From: Pontibacter korlensis
Lineage (GTDB): Bacteria > Bacteroidota > Bacteroidia > Cytophagales > Hymenobacteraceae
Direction: 5' to 3'
NCBI RefSeq assembly: GCF_000973725.1
Contig: NZ_CP009621.1
Location: 248,001-312,000, forward strand
Length of the DNA stretch: 64,000 nt
Shown one piece after another: positions 43,823-55,300 of the stretch. How positions within the stretch are numbered: position 1 is the stretch's first letter; each line of letters opens with the position of its first letter. Position numbers and translations under genes: made by a program. The notes below the pieces were generated by a model, which was not told where the DNA came from, searched no databases, and saw only the letters and a program-made list of their open reading frames with translations.

Positions 43823-46800
43823 TTATGGATCATCACGAATAGTTATACTCGACGCCAGCTGCTCTGCTGACAGAGGTGAATCCAACTTTTTGAGGAGCTG
43901 CAAAGGCTGCTTGTTGCAGGCTACCAGCATGAGCTCGCCATCTGCAGTTTTAAGCTTTTTAATATCGCGTACTTCTCCTGCCAGCATAAACCGGCTTTCA
44001 GTTGGAGGTACAGCCCTAAAGCCACCTTTGCCGTTGCCTGCCAGTATTAGTCCATAACTGCCATCATACCTGCCCTGGTAAGTGCTAACGCCGTGTAGGT
44101 TTCCCCCTGCCAAGATATCCAGGTGGCCATCATGGTTTACATCCTCCACGTGTAGCGCAAAAATTTTAGATACCTGTGCCTGGTAGGGCAACAGGTGCTT
44201 TTTAAACTCCCCGTTCCCCGTGTTCTCCAGGTAGATGGACTCAAACGTGTTTACCTCCAACAAGAGTGCCTCTTTCAGCTCATCCTTATCAAAGACTTCC
44301 TCTATGGTTTTACCTGCGTAGGCTTCATAGTTGTTGAACTTTTTGTTGATAAGCGGCAGCTGCTTACCAAGCTCATCTTTTGTGGCGACAGGATACCAGT
44401 TGTTGTGCAGGCGGTAACTTAGGATATGGTCCATACTTTCGTTGCCGTCAATATCCTTCACATACATTCTTAAAGCTGTATCTTCTTTCTTTCTGAACTT
44501 TGTGTTAGTGCCTAAATTGCCCAATACCAGGTCCAGATCACCGTCTTTGTCGAAGTCCGCGGCTTTTACTGTTTGCCAGAAACCTGCCAGCTGGTTCAAA
44601 AGCCCGTTGTCGGTGACTTTGCTGAATTTGTTATCCTTGTTCTCAAAGATTGTTACCGGCATCCAGTCCCCCACCACTACCAGGTCCGTATCACCGTCGC
44701 CGTTATAATCCAGCCATACGCCATCTGTTACCATGCCTGCTTTGCGCAGCTCAGGAGCCAGTTGCGCTGTCCTGTCGGTAAAATTGCCTTTGCCGTCGTT
44801 TCGTAACAGGTAAGAGTTGGGGGAGTGGCCATACCTGTAGCCAAGCACGCGGCCACCAACAAACAAGTCCAGGTCACCGTCACTGTCAAAGTCAAAAGGC
44901 CGCACACAGCTCTTGTTATCATACATGGCTGGCAGCCCTTTGCTCCTGGTAAAGTTGCCTTTGCCATCATTGAGGTAGAGCCGGTCAAACTGCTCCTTCA
45001 TCTCTCCATAGAATTCGTTGCCGCCGCTTACCACGTAAAGTTCTGGGTATTGGTCGTTGTTGGCGTCGAAAAAGGCAGCATCCACGTCCTCATAAATTGA
45101 ATCAGCCTGGAAGAGCGACTGGTTGGAAAGTATAAAATTGCCATCTGACCGCTGTACATACAGAGCCCCCGCCTGCCACTTGGCTCCGCCTACATAAAAG
45201 TCGTCTAGCCCATCTCCATTTACATCGCTAACGGCAACTTTTGGACCTTCTGTAGAAGTCTGAAACGGAATCAGGCTTTCTCTGTAAAAATCAAAGTAGT
45301 TGTTCTCCTTATGTGTAAAGCTCACCTGATAAGCATTGGTTACATCCTCGAACAGCGGTTTATGCTTCGGTGCAAAGTGACTGTAGTATACATCAGCGTC
45401 TTGCTCGGCTGCGGATTCCTCCAGTACGAGTATGGCGTTTGCCGGCACATTGGTTCGCAGCTCTGTTTTCTGATTTGCCCAGATCACGATCAGGGTATCT
45501 ACGCGAGCCTGTTTGCCCAGGCCAAAGTTCAGCACAGGCTCAACCGAAGACATAAACCCACGCGTAGGCATGAGCTGTTGTACTTGCATTGCTCCGTTGC
45601 TCTTCAGCAGCACCTTTGCTCCGTGGCCAAAGGTGTTTAGCTTATCTCCTTTCAGTTTCACTTTAAGGTAGTTGTTGCCACTCCGCTCACTGCCGTTATT
45701 TTTATAAATGCCCGCAGGCTGGTTGATGTTATTGGTGACCAATTCCAGGTGCCCGTCGTTATTTAGGTCGGCATACACCGCACCATTCGATACGGTTGGC
45801 TCAGCGAACCCCCAGGCCAAGGACTTGTCCTGGAAGCGCAGGTCACGGCTCCCTTTGTAGAGATAATTATGCACCTTCCCTTCTGGCATCATGCTGATGG
45901 CTTTTTGGTCAAGGGAACTGGAGATCTCAGGCGCATAATGCATGGAGTCTGTTGAGGCAAACTTGACGTAATCCATGTTATTTGGCCGATGCACAATGCC
46001 GTTCGAGATAAAGATGTCTTTGATGCCATCATTGTCATAATCGGCTAGCAAGGTACTCCAACTCCAGTCAGTGGCTGCTACGCCGGCCATCAGGCCCACA
46101 TCAGAAAACTTCTCGCCACCGTGGCTTAGCTGCAGGCAGTTGCGGCTATACTGGTTGTAGTACCCAAACTGCAGCTTATACAGGAATATATCCAGCGGAT
46201 CCTCACCCATGGATGACTTCTCCACCACTTCATCTTCAGGGTACATGTCCAGTGTCATCAGGTCAGGATAGCCATCATTGTTCATATCGGCAGCGTCGCA
46301 ACCCATCGAGAACCTGCTCAGGTGCTGGAAGTGGTTCTTTACACTTTCTGTAAAGGTGCCATCTCCGTTGTTCAAGTAATAGTAGTCATCTTCATGAAAA
46401 TCGTTGGCGACATAGATATCATCCCAGCCATCGTTGTTCATATCAGCCACCACTACTCCCAGGCCATACCCCATGGCCGCGCCATAAATCCCGGCCTTTT
46501 CGCTAATGTCTTTGAACTTAACCACTTTGCCCTCGGCTGCCCCATCAGAGGTAATTAGCTGGTTTTCGTACAGCACATCTCCTGCCTCGTTGTGGCGGAG
46601 GTTGCGGGTGTTCACCCGGTCGTAGCTACGCGAAGTATGAACAGCATGGTTCAGCAAGTATACATCGAGATCACCGTCACGGTCGTGGTCGAAAAAAGCG
46701 GCCTGGGTAGAAAAGCCTGTAAAGTCAAGGCCATAGTCAGCAGCCATCTCGGTGAAGCTTACTTTGCCGTCTGCATCTGCTCCATTGTTGATATACAGTT

Positions 46801-47290
46801 CATTCGCTCCTTCCAGACCTTTAAAGTCGCTCACTGCACACACGTAGATATCCAGCAGGCCGTCCCCGTTCACATCGGCCATGGCCACGCCTGTCTGCCA
46901 GTCAGAATAGCCCTCCACGCCAGCTGCCTCAGAGACATCCTCAAACGCAAAGTTGCCTTTGTTTAAGTATAGCTTGTTTTTACCCTGGTTTGAGACAAAG
47001 TATAGGTCTACCAAACCATCGTTGTTAAGATCGCCAGCTGCCACGCCAGCACCATTGTAAAAATACAGGTAGCTCAAGATATTAAGCTTATCTGTATCCT
47101 GTACATGATTGGTAAAGCTGATTTGGGTTTGAGTGGAATCCAGCACCTCAAATAAGGCTCGCTCTCCTCCTGCTGCCTTGCTTTGGCAACCATAAAAGGA
47201 CAGGCACGCCGCCACTGCCCCCACAAGTGCGCCAATGGCTAAGAGTTGGTGGTTAAAAAGCTTCAGAGACATAGCAAAATAGTATTTCAT
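43823..47290 (-). CDS. FG-GAP/VCBS repeat lipoprotein with ASPIC/UnbV domains (second of a tandem pair)
   Basis: An 1155-residue lipoprotein (lipobox FYGC). It has about 13 calcium-type FG-GAP/VCBS repeats recognised by DxNxDGxxDxYV strings (for example DLNNDGLVDLYF, DVNGDGLLDIYV, DFDKDGDLDLVL). These form integrin-like beta-propellers, with an ASPIC/UnbV-like segment between the two propeller halves (about residues 560-640; VKLKGDKLNTFGHGAKV). It shares architecture and many positions with the gene upstream, 27 bases away, so the pair arose by duplication. A surface calcium-stabilised binding protein is the likely role. Confidence 0.85.
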   Translation of the reverse strand: MKYYFAMSLKLFNHQLLAIGALVGAVAACLSFYGCQSKAAGGERALFEVLDSTQTQISFTNHVQDTDKLNILSYLYFYNGAGVAAGDLNNDGLVDLYFVSNQGKNKLYLNKGNFAFEDVSEAAGVEGYSDWQTGVAMADVNGDGLLDIYVCAVSDFKGLEGANELYINNGADADGKVSFTEMAADYGLDFTGFSTQAAFFDHDRDGDLDVYLLNHAVHTSRSYDRVNTRNLRHNEAGDVLYENQLITSDGAAEGKVVKFKDISEKAGIYGAAMGYGLGVVVADMNNDGWDDIYVANDFHEDDYYYLNNGDGTFTESVKNHFQHLSRFSMGCDAADMNNDGYPDLMTLDMYPEDEVVEKSSMGEDPLDIFLYKLQFGYYNQYSRNCLQLSHGGEKFSDVGLMAGVAATDWSWSTLLADYDNDGIKDIFISNGIVHRPNNMDYVKFASTDSMHYAPEISSSLDQKAISMMPEGKVHNYLYKGSRDLRFQDKSLAWGFAEPTVSNGAVYADLNNDGHLELVTNNINQPAGIYKNNGSERSGNNYLKVKLKGDKLNTFGHGAKVLLKSNGAMQVQQLMPTRGFMSSVEPVLNFGLGKQARVDTLIVIWANQKTELRTNVPANAILVLEESAAEQDADVYYSHFAPKHKPLFEDVTNAYQVSFTHKENNYFDFYRESLIPFQTSTEGPKVAVSDVNGDGLDDFYVGGAKWQAGALYVQRSDGNFILSNQSLFQADSIYEDVDAAFFDANNDQYPELYVVSGGNEFYGEMKEQFDRLYLNDGKGNFTRSKGLPAMYDNKSCVRPFDFDSDGDLDLFVGGRVLGYRYGHSPNSYLLRNDGKGNFTDRTAQLAPELRKAGMVTDGVWLDYNGDGDTDLVVVGDWMPVTIFENKDNKFSKVTDNGLLNQLAGFWQTVKAADFDKDGDLDLVLGNLGTNTKFRKKEDTALRMYVKDIDGNESMDHILSYRLHNNWYPVATKDELGKQLPLINKKFNNYEAYAGKTIEEVFDKDELKEALLLEVNTFESIYLENTGNGEFKKHLLPYQAQVSKIFALHVEDVNHDGHLDILAGGNLHGVSTYQGRYDGSYGLILAGNGKGGFRAVPPTESRFMLAGEVRDIKKLKTADGELMLVACNKQPLQLLKKLDSPLSAEQLASSITIRDDP

Positions 47291-47317
47291 AGGGTGATGT
47301 TCTAAAGTTTTCTACTT

Positions 47318-50300
47318 TTAAAGAGCAGGCTTTTGACTACTACTCTGGATTCCAAAAACCTGCAGCTTATCGTTGTTTTTGCCTAGCAGGAAGTAAGGCT
47401 GGCCATTAGCTCCGGTTACCTGCCGCATGCGGCGCACCTGGCCCTTGGTAAAAAAGCCTGACTCTTTGGGCTTCTTCACCTCAAAACGGCCACCACCCTT
47501 TCCCTCCAGCACAAGTCCGTAGTTGGCGTCGTACTGTCCAATCTCCGGCAACACATCATGGAAATTACCTGCCAGCAGAATATCCAGGTGCCCGTCTTTG
47601 TTATAGTCCACTGTCTCAATGGCATGGATAGGAGAGAACTGCACCTCTACAGGCAGCGCCTCCAAAGCGAAGCTCATATTCCCTTTGTTGATCAGGACAG
47701 ATGAGTTCGGGTTATCTACTTTTTTGATGAGGGCAGCTTTTAGCTCCGCTTCCGGCAGAATCTCGTGTATCTGCTTGCCGGCATAGTCTGCGTACTTGAT
47801 GAACTTCTTCTTAATGCTTGGCACCTGCTTCTGCAAATCCTGCTTCAGCACCATAGGGTAGGCCTTTCCGTTCTCAGTATAGCAATTGATGACCTGCTCT
47901 ATGGTACCGTTGCCCTCGAAATCGTGCACATACATTTCCACAGGTTTGTCTGGGCTTGCAGCCAAACGCGTGTTCCGGCCCAGGTTGCCCAAAACAAAGT
48001 CCGTGTTTCCGTCTCCGTTTATATCGGCTGGTTTAATGGTATTCCACCACCCTGATGAGTTAGGTATTTCAGTTTTTTCGTTGAGCTTACGGCCTTTGTT
48101 ATTCGTAAAGATGGTAACCGGCATCCAGTCTCCCACCAGTATCAGCTCCGGGAACTGGTCGCCGTTCAAGTCCATCCAGGCGGCATCGGAAATCATGCCC
48201 AGCTCGTTGGCAGGCAGGTATCGCTTGGTGTAGTTCTTAAAGTTTCCGCTTCCATCGTTCACGTACAGGTAGCTTGGGGGATCATAGCCATACCCTCCCG
48301 GGATCATGCGCCCTCCAATAAACAAGTCCATGTCACCGTCCTGGTCGAAATCAGCGGCGGCTACGCAGGAAGCATTCGTTTCAAGGTTTGGCAGCCGGTC
48401 TTCTTTGGTGAAGTTTCCTTTTCCGTCGTTAATGTAGAGCCTGTCCAGCAACTGGGGCGAGTTTGCCATAAACTCGTTGCTGCCGGTTACGACCATCAGG
48501 TCCAGGTCGCCATCCCCATCCGCATCAAAAAACTGAGCTGCCACATCTTCAGAGGCCAAATCCTCTTCAAATACCTGTGTGGTGCTTTCCATAAACGAGC
48601 CGTTTTTCTGCTGCAAAAACAGCCTCTTGGCTCCTCCAGCCGCACCACCCAAGTACACATCGTCCAGCCCGTCGCCATTCACATCTCCTGTAGCCAGGGC
48701 AGGGCCCTGGGTAGAGAGCATTTGCTTCAGCATAGCATCGCGGTTATAATCTACAAAGTTGCTTTCCTGATGGGTATAATCCAGCTTTACGAACTCAGAG
48801 GCATCATAAAAGGGCTTGTCCTGCTTGATAACTTCGGGAAGATGCAGCTGGTCGGCTTTTTGGTATTCTAGTGTAATATCCTGATCAGGCCTTACCTGGT
48901 CGAGCACCTGCATTTTGTCATCTGGCCAGATCACACGCACAGAATCAATCTTAGATTCCTTGCCTAGGCCAAACACCAGTGTCAGGTCTACCGAAGATTC
49001 GAAGCCGCGGTTGGGCATTTGCTGCAGGTATACTGTTTTTTGAGGCTGGTGCACATATACTTTCGCCCCTATTCCGTTCAGGTTCACCTGTCCCCCCTTC
49101 AGTTTTACACGCAGATAGTGGTGCTGCAGCGCCTCAGAAGTTTTGTTCCTGTAGACAGAGACAGGCATGTTCACGTTGTTCACGACCAGGTCCAGGTCTC
49201 CGTCGTTGTCAAGGTCGCCGTAAGCTGCCCCGTTTGAAAAGCCAGGTGCACCTAAGCCCCAGCTCTTAACCTGGTTCACGAACTGCAGGTTACCCTTGTT
49301 CTGGAAGGCATAGTTAGGGATAGGCGTAGAACTCATTCTGGAGATCAACTCTTTGTTGTAGCTGTATCCGCCACCGCCCTCAATGGCCTTGCGCATGGTC
49401 TCTTCGTTGCCCAGGAAGTTGACATAGTCCTGATCTGTCAGGTCCTGAAAGATGCCGTTAGCCACGAATATATCTTTCAGGCCATCGTTGTCCATGTCGA
49501 AGATAAGCGCACCCCAGCTCCAGTCGGTAGCATGAACCCCGGCCAGACGGGCCACTTCGCTAAAGGTGTTGTCCCCGTTGTTCAGGTGGAGCATGTTCTG
49601 CATGTACTGCACATGAAAGTCGCGGGCTAGCTTCAGCTGCTGCAGATCGTAGTTTTCGTAGGCCGAGGTTTTCTTTAGCCGGACATCATCCCAGGGCAGC
49701 ATGTCGGTTACGAAAATATCGAGGTTGCCGCTGTTGGTAAGGTCGGCTATGTCTGCCCCCATAGAAGAAAGACTCTCGTGCGGCATCCAGTCTTTGCTGG
49801 CCTCGGTAAAGGTGCCGTTTTGCTTGTTTATGTAGAGGTAATCCCGCTCATAAAAATCATTGGAAATAAAGATATCCAGCCAGTTATCATTGTTTACATC
49901 CCCAATCGTGATGCCTAAACCAAAGCCGATCAGGCTACCGTAGATGCCTGCCTCTTGGCTTACATCCGTAAACTTACCGCTATCGTTGCGGAGCAGTTTA
50001 TCGCCGCCTAATTTGTTGCGTTGACCACGAATGTTCGTAAAACCCAGCCTGCTTACTGGGTAGGAGCTATTGTTGAGCAGGTACACGTCCAGGTCACCAT
50101 CCCGGTCATAATCAAAAAAGGTAGCGTGGGTAGAGTAGCCTTCATCATCCAGCCCGTAAGCAGTGGCTTTATCGGTGAAGGAAGGAATGCCCTGATCGGA
50201 AAGGCCGTTGTTTATGAAGAGTTCGTTTTTGCGGTTGTCGCCGTTTACCTCTCCGGCATTGCAGACGTAGATATCCAGTAAACCGTCGCCGTTTACATCG

Positions 50301-50659
50301 GCCAGGGTAACCCCCGTACTCCAGGCCTGGTTACCTCCTACTCCTGCCTGCTCGGTGATGTCTTCGAACTGGAAATTCCCCTTGTTCAGGTATAGCTTGT
50401 TCTTCTCTTTGTTGGAGGTCAGGTAAATGTCTGCCAGTCCATCGTTGTTCACATCCCCGATGGCCACACCTCCTCCGTTATAGAAGTTGCGGTAGTTGAA
50501 GATGTTCATCTCCTGGCTGCTTTCCACTTTATTGACGAACGCAATGTTTGTGGAGGAAGCGGCAAGCTCTTCGAACAAGGCACTGTCTTCTTGCTGTGTT
50601 TTCTTGTTGCAGGCAAAACACATAGCAAGTATAAGGGTGACTAATGCAGGTATTCTCAT
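47318..50659 (-). CDS. FG-GAP/VCBS repeat lipoprotein with ASPIC/UnbV domain (first of a tandem pair)
   Basis: An 1113-residue lipoprotein (lipobox CFAC, Cys17). It is organised like its downstream paralogue: seven FG-GAP repeats, an ASPIC/UnbV domain near residues 530-610 (LKGGQVNLNGIGAKVYV), then about six more repeats such as DVNGDGLDDVYLGGA and DADGDGDLDLMVVTG. Aspartate-rich loops indicate bound calcium. It follows SusD by 97 bases, so it probably belongs to the same mRNA. Proteins like this often occur near SusCD pairs in Bacteroidota; the ligand is not known. Confidence 0.85.
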   Translation of the reverse strand: MRIPALVTLILAMCFACNKKTQQEDSALFEELAASSTNIAFVNKVESSQEMNIFNYRNFYNGGGVAIGDVNNDGLADIYLTSNKEKNKLYLNKGNFQFEDITEQAGVGGNQAWSTGVTLADVNGDGLLDIYVCNAGEVNGDNRKNELFINNGLSDQGIPSFTDKATAYGLDDEGYSTHATFFDYDRDGDLDVYLLNNSSYPVSRLGFTNIRGQRNKLGGDKLLRNDSGKFTDVSQEAGIYGSLIGFGLGITIGDVNNDNWLDIFISNDFYERDYLYINKQNGTFTEASKDWMPHESLSSMGADIADLTNSGNLDIFVTDMLPWDDVRLKKTSAYENYDLQQLKLARDFHVQYMQNMLHLNNGDNTFSEVARLAGVHATDWSWGALIFDMDNDGLKDIFVANGIFQDLTDQDYVNFLGNEETMRKAIEGGGGYSYNKELISRMSSTPIPNYAFQNKGNLQFVNQVKSWGLGAPGFSNGAAYGDLDNDGDLDLVVNNVNMPVSVYRNKTSEALQHHYLRVKLKGGQVNLNGIGAKVYVHQPQKTVYLQQMPNRGFESSVDLTLVFGLGKESKIDSVRVIWPDDKMQVLDQVRPDQDITLEYQKADQLHLPEVIKQDKPFYDASEFVKLDYTHQESNFVDYNRDAMLKQMLSTQGPALATGDVNGDGLDDVYLGGAAGGAKRLFLQQKNGSFMESTTQVFEEDLASEDVAAQFFDADGDGDLDLMVVTGSNEFMANSPQLLDRLYINDGKGNFTKEDRLPNLETNASCVAAADFDQDGDMDLFIGGRMIPGGYGYDPPSYLYVNDGSGNFKNYTKRYLPANELGMISDAAWMDLNGDQFPELILVGDWMPVTIFTNNKGRKLNEKTEIPNSSGWWNTIKPADINGDGNTDFVLGNLGRNTRLAASPDKPVEMYVHDFEGNGTIEQVINCYTENGKAYPMVLKQDLQKQVPSIKKKFIKYADYAGKQIHEILPEAELKAALIKKVDNPNSSVLINKGNMSFALEALPVEVQFSPIHAIETVDYNKDGHLDILLAGNFHDVLPEIGQYDANYGLVLEGKGGGRFEVKKPKESGFFTKGQVRRMRQVTGANGQPYFLLGKNNDKLQVFGIQSSSQKPAL

Positions 50660-50756
50660 GAGGGCTGAAAAATTATAAACTGCCTCTAAAACCTAATTTT
50701 CCTGTGAGCAGAAACTGCTAGCTCACAGGAAAATCAGTTGCTATTCTGCTACAGAG

Positions 50757-52289
50757 CTAGTAGCCTGGGTTTTGAGTCAGGTTAGGGTTATTGGATAGCT
50801 GTTGGGCAGGTATCGGGAACAGTCTTCTAAAATCCTGGGTATTGTTTTTAAACTCCCAGGTATCTCCCGTATACCTTCCAAAGCGAATAAGATCGTTTCT
50901 GCGCCAGCCCTCCCAGGCAAACTCCCTACCTCGCTCCTCTAACAGCATATCAAGTGTTACAGAGCTTAACGGATTGACACCAGCACGGGCTCTCACCTGG
51001 TTTACCAGCTCAAGCGCCTCCCCGGCATTGCCTAAGCGCAGCAGCGCTTCCGCCTTCATCAACAGCACATCTGCATAGCGGAATACCACAAAGTCATTGT
51101 CCTGGTCTGTTCGGCTATTGTTGGTTTGCACCTCATACTTCACACTGCGCACCCCCTCGTTTGCAAAGGCTCTTTCCAGTGAGGTAATCTGAGGCGTAAA
51201 GATGAGCTGCTTGTTCTGGTTGTCTACTGCATCGGTAAAGGTGATCACTTCGCCCTGGTTGTTTAACTGCGGGCCAACCAGCCACATGTTCCTCCGCTGA
51301 TCGTTTTCAGAGAACAGGTTGTAAAACTCTGCCCGCGTAGCATAACCATTCCAAGGGTTCGTGTTTAAGCCGTAAACCGCACCCTGTGCATAGTGTAGCG
51401 TCCTCATCTGAAAGTTCATTCCCGGGGCCAGTATCCTGTCGTAAGGTATGGTAAAGATGTTCTCTACATAGGTTGCAGGGTCGTTGCCATTATCCACTGA
51501 GAAGTTGCTCAGGAAATCCGGGTTCAGGCCATACCCTACAGGGGAGTTGATTACGGCGTTGGTTGCGTCTATAACATCCTGCCACCTGGGGGTACCGGTA
51601 TAAACTTCAGCGTTTAAGTATAGCTTTGCCAGCAAAGTATAGGCAGCCGCTTTTGTAAACCGGCCATAAAGTTCCAGCGAGTTTCCCTCTCTCAGGGTAG
51701 GCAGCGCTTCCAGTATTTCCTGCTCCACAAAAGCAAAAACCTCTGCGCGGCTACTCTGCTCCGGGTTTCCGGGCGGGGTCTCTTCTGTAATAATGGGCAC
51801 GTTGCCAAACATGTCCAGCAGCCAGAAATAGGCAAACGCACGCAGCATTCTTACTTCTGCCACCAACACATCTTCACCTTCTATCTGCAAATCACTTGTC
51901 GAGAGTGTGATCAAATTCAGGTTAGCATTGGCAATCACTCTGTAGGCCCACTCCCACGATCCGTTAATCTGGCCGGGAGAAACAGGGGTCCACTCGTGCC
52001 TGGCCATCAGTTGCCAGGAGGCGTTGTCGTACCAGTCGGGACCGCGTGTTGGCACCACTATCTCATCGGTAGTTGCTTCCAGAAGAGGTAAAGGAGGATC
52101 CAGAAAGCCCCGGAGCTCAGCGTAGGTGGCTCCCACAGTTGAGCGTAACTCCGCTTCTGTACGGGGATATTGGGAGGCTTCTGCCTGGTCAAATATCTCA
52201 GAATCAAGATCTGTACAGGCTTGGCTTCCCCAGCCCAGTAATGCTACTGATGCAAAAGCTAAAACCTGCAGACGCTTATATGTTCTCAT
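50757..52289 (-). CDS. SusD/RagB-family nutrient-binding outer membrane lipoprotein
   Basis: A 510-residue lipoprotein (signal peptide, Cys25 in SQAC). The SusD fold is recognised by an N-terminal TPR half (NANLNLITLS, VAEVRMLRAFAYFWLLDMFGNVPII) and the C-terminal FRYADVLLMKAEALLRLG, EFAWEGWRRNDLIRFGRY and terminal region with QNPGY. It caps the SusC porin lid and captures the ligand at the cell surface. It sits 50 bases after susC. The glycan or peptide cannot be told. Confidence 0.92.
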   Translation of the reverse strand: MRTYKRLQVLAFASVALLGWGSQACTDLDSEIFDQAEASQYPRTEAELRSTVGATYAELRGFLDPPLPLLEATTDEIVVPTRGPDWYDNASWQLMARHEWTPVSPGQINGSWEWAYRVIANANLNLITLSTSDLQIEGEDVLVAEVRMLRAFAYFWLLDMFGNVPIITEETPPGNPEQSSRAEVFAFVEQEILEALPTLREGNSLELYGRFTKAAAYTLLAKLYLNAEVYTGTPRWQDVIDATNAVINSPVGYGLNPDFLSNFSVDNGNDPATYVENIFTIPYDRILAPGMNFQMRTLHYAQGAVYGLNTNPWNGYATRAEFYNLFSENDQRRNMWLVGPQLNNQGEVITFTDAVDNQNKQLIFTPQITSLERAFANEGVRSVKYEVQTNNSRTDQDNDFVVFRYADVLLMKAEALLRLGNAGEALELVNQVRARAGVNPLSSVTLDMLLEERGREFAWEGWRRNDLIRFGRYTGDTWEFKNNTQDFRRLFPIPAQQLSNNPNLTQNPGY

Positions 52290-52339
52290 GATAGAATCAG
52301 TTTTTGAGTTTATATATCTGTTAAAGCATCAGTACATAA

Positions 52340-55300
52340 CTAGAAGACGATGGAAATACCCAGCGTGAAAGTTCTTGTTCTTGGGTAGAAGGTCAGTGGT
52401 TCTATACCAGTTGATAAACTGGCTGCGCGAATATCATTCTCCGTAATATCCGTGCCGCCTAGAGAGCGCCTGATGGTGGAAGCCTCAGCAGGTGTAAGGT
52501 TGGCACCACCAGCACCGCCACCGCCGCCTGGCTGTACACCCGCCGACTGTGAACCGCCATAAATGTCACGTGAAGTTCCTAGCCTTGGCTCAGGATCTAT
52601 GCCTCGGTAATTAGTGATTACGAAGGTGTTGTTACCGGCAATAAAGACAGAGGCGTTCGTGATCTGGTCCCAGAAATTAGGCAGACGGTAAGAAAGGCGG
52701 AAGTTGTCCAAACGGACAAAGTCTCCGTCTTCAACCCACTGGCTGGAGAATGCCGGAGGCAGGCCCTCTGGAATACCTGTATCAAAGGCATCTTCCACCA
52801 CGTTGTTGCCCGGGAAGCGGTTCGGGTTGGCAGAGTAAATGTAAGGTCCGTTTACAATCTGGTGGCCCAAAGCGCCTCTGAACAGGAAGCTAAGCTCCAC
52901 GCTCTTATAACCCAAAGTGTTACCCCATCCAAAAAGAAGATTTGGGTTTGCATCGCCCAGGAAGGTACGGTCAGCTCCAAAAGGATCATTGCCGCCGCCT
53001 CCGAAGTCCTCCCAAAGGTAGATTGGAGCTCCCGTGTCATTTGTGCCATAGCCTCTTAGAACCGGCCCGTAGAACTGGCCAACCGGCCTGCCTTCCAAGA
53101 GCACTACAGGCTCTGCTATACCACCCTGGCCACTGCCAAAGTTACCATAGGTTCGGGGGCTTTCAGGATCGTACTGGAATAAGCCAGAGCTTAAGGACTC
53201 TACCCTGTTTCTGTTATGTGAAAGGTTAAGGAGTGTGCGCCACTGGAAATCGCCTGCCTCTACAGCCAGGAAATCCAATGCCAACTCTACCCCGCGGTTG
53301 CTGATTTCACCAACGTTGGCTAGTATGTTAGGCGCTACGGCTGTAAGGTTTCCGGAACCATACCTTGTACCTATGGCGATCGGATATTCAAACAGCAGGT
53401 CTTTGGTATTCTTGTCATACAACTCCAGCGAGCCACTCAAGCGGCCATCAAAGAAAGCGAAGTCCAGACCGACGTTCCACATACTTGAGGTTTCCCACTT
53501 CAAATCAGGGTTCGCATTCTGCAGCGGCCTGTAGGCTCCAATAAACTCTCCCCCTGATTGGTAGGTACCGCTTCGCCCATAAAGTGGCCGGGCTGCATAA
53601 TCTGGTATACCTTCCTGGTTACCAGTAACACCATAGCCAACACGCAGCTTAAGGTCGCTTATAAAGCCAACGTCCTGCAGGAAGCTTTCCTCCTTCAGGC
53701 GCCAGCCTACAGAAAGCGAAGGAAACCAGCCCCAGCGGTTATTCTCACCAAATCGGGAAGAGCCATCCCTTCGGATGTTAGCAGTCAACAGGTACCTGTC
53801 GTTGTAGGAATAGTTAACCCGGCCGATAAAGCCAACCAGGATTGCCTCTGACTGATAGGAACCTACTTCCCGATCCAGTGGGTTGTCGCCGGTGCCAATG
53901 TTGTTATACCCGAACACATCCGGGAAGCCCCTGTTAGCGGCAAACAAGCCTTGGTTTGATAGTTTCTGGTAAGTATAGCCGCCGAGCACGTTAAAAGTGT
54001 GCGAGCCAAAATCCCTTTCATACTGCCCAGTTAGCTCCAACAGGCGGTCTATCACCTCTCTTTCAGAGCGCATGCCGAAAGAAACGTTGTTATTGTTGGC
54101 CCGCCATGTACTAGGCCTGAAGAAGCCATAGATACTGTTGTAGGTGTTGATAGAGGTGTTTACCCCAAACCGAAGGCCTTCCACCGGCTCCAGGTATACT
54201 TTCAGGTTACCTAATGTCTGCCTGTCCCTGGATTCATTGGTGATCTGCCTCATTCGGGCCACAGGGTTCTCAATTTCGAAACCACCCGGTATGCGGCTGC
54301 CATTAAACTCATCAAAGCCTGCAATGCCTGGCTGCAGGTAAGTGCCATTGTCATTGTAGACCGGAATAGTTGGGTTGATTCTGCCGGCCAGCAGGAAAGG
54401 GAAATAGTCTACATAGTCCTTATTGCTTACCTGCTGCGAGAGCAACAGCTGTACTTCCAGCTTGTCATTTATTGCTTTTTGAGTGAGGTTCAGTCGGCCG
54501 TTCAGGCGATCAAAGCCAGAGTTGATGGCAATACCGGGCTGCTTCAGATAAACTACAGAGCCTCGGTAAGTAAACTTATCGGTACCCCCTGAGACAGCCA
54601 GGCTGTGGTTGTGGCTAATAGCGTTGCGCGTTAACTCATCAAACCAGTCGGTTCTGGCGCCATAGTCGTTTGCTGCTACATCCAGCCCCTGCTCCCGTAG
54701 CCTGTTTACATAATCATCGGCAGATAGGAAAGGAAGCGTTCTGGATACCGACTCTACGCCTGCATAACTGCTTAGCTCAACTGTAATCCTGCCTTCCTGC
54801 CCGCGCTTGGTTGTAACAATAATAACCCCGTTAGCACCTCTTGAACCATAGATAGCAGCAGCTGATGCATCTTTCAGGACGTCTATCGACTCGATGTCTT
54901 CCGGCGCCACCGTGTTTAAGTCTGCTCCGGCTACACCGTCTATTACAATCAGCGGCTCGCTGTTGGCACTCAGAGAAGAGGTACCTCTTAAACGTATCGC
55001 TGGCCTGTTGTTGGTTGGGTCGCCACTGTTAGATACTATGTTCAGGCCAGCCACCTTACCTTGTATTGCCTGCATCGGGTTATTGATGACCCCTGCGTTC
55101 AGGTCCTCGGCTGTTACGGTAGAAGTAGCACCTGTGACATCGGCTTTGCGTTGGGTACCATAACCGGTTACCACCACTTCCCCCAAAGCTTGCACATCAG
55201 AAGTAAGTGTAACATTGATAACTGACCGGCTGTTGATAGGTACCTCCTGCTTTCGGTAACCTAACGAGGAAATGATGAGTGTCCCAGTGGGATTGGGTAC

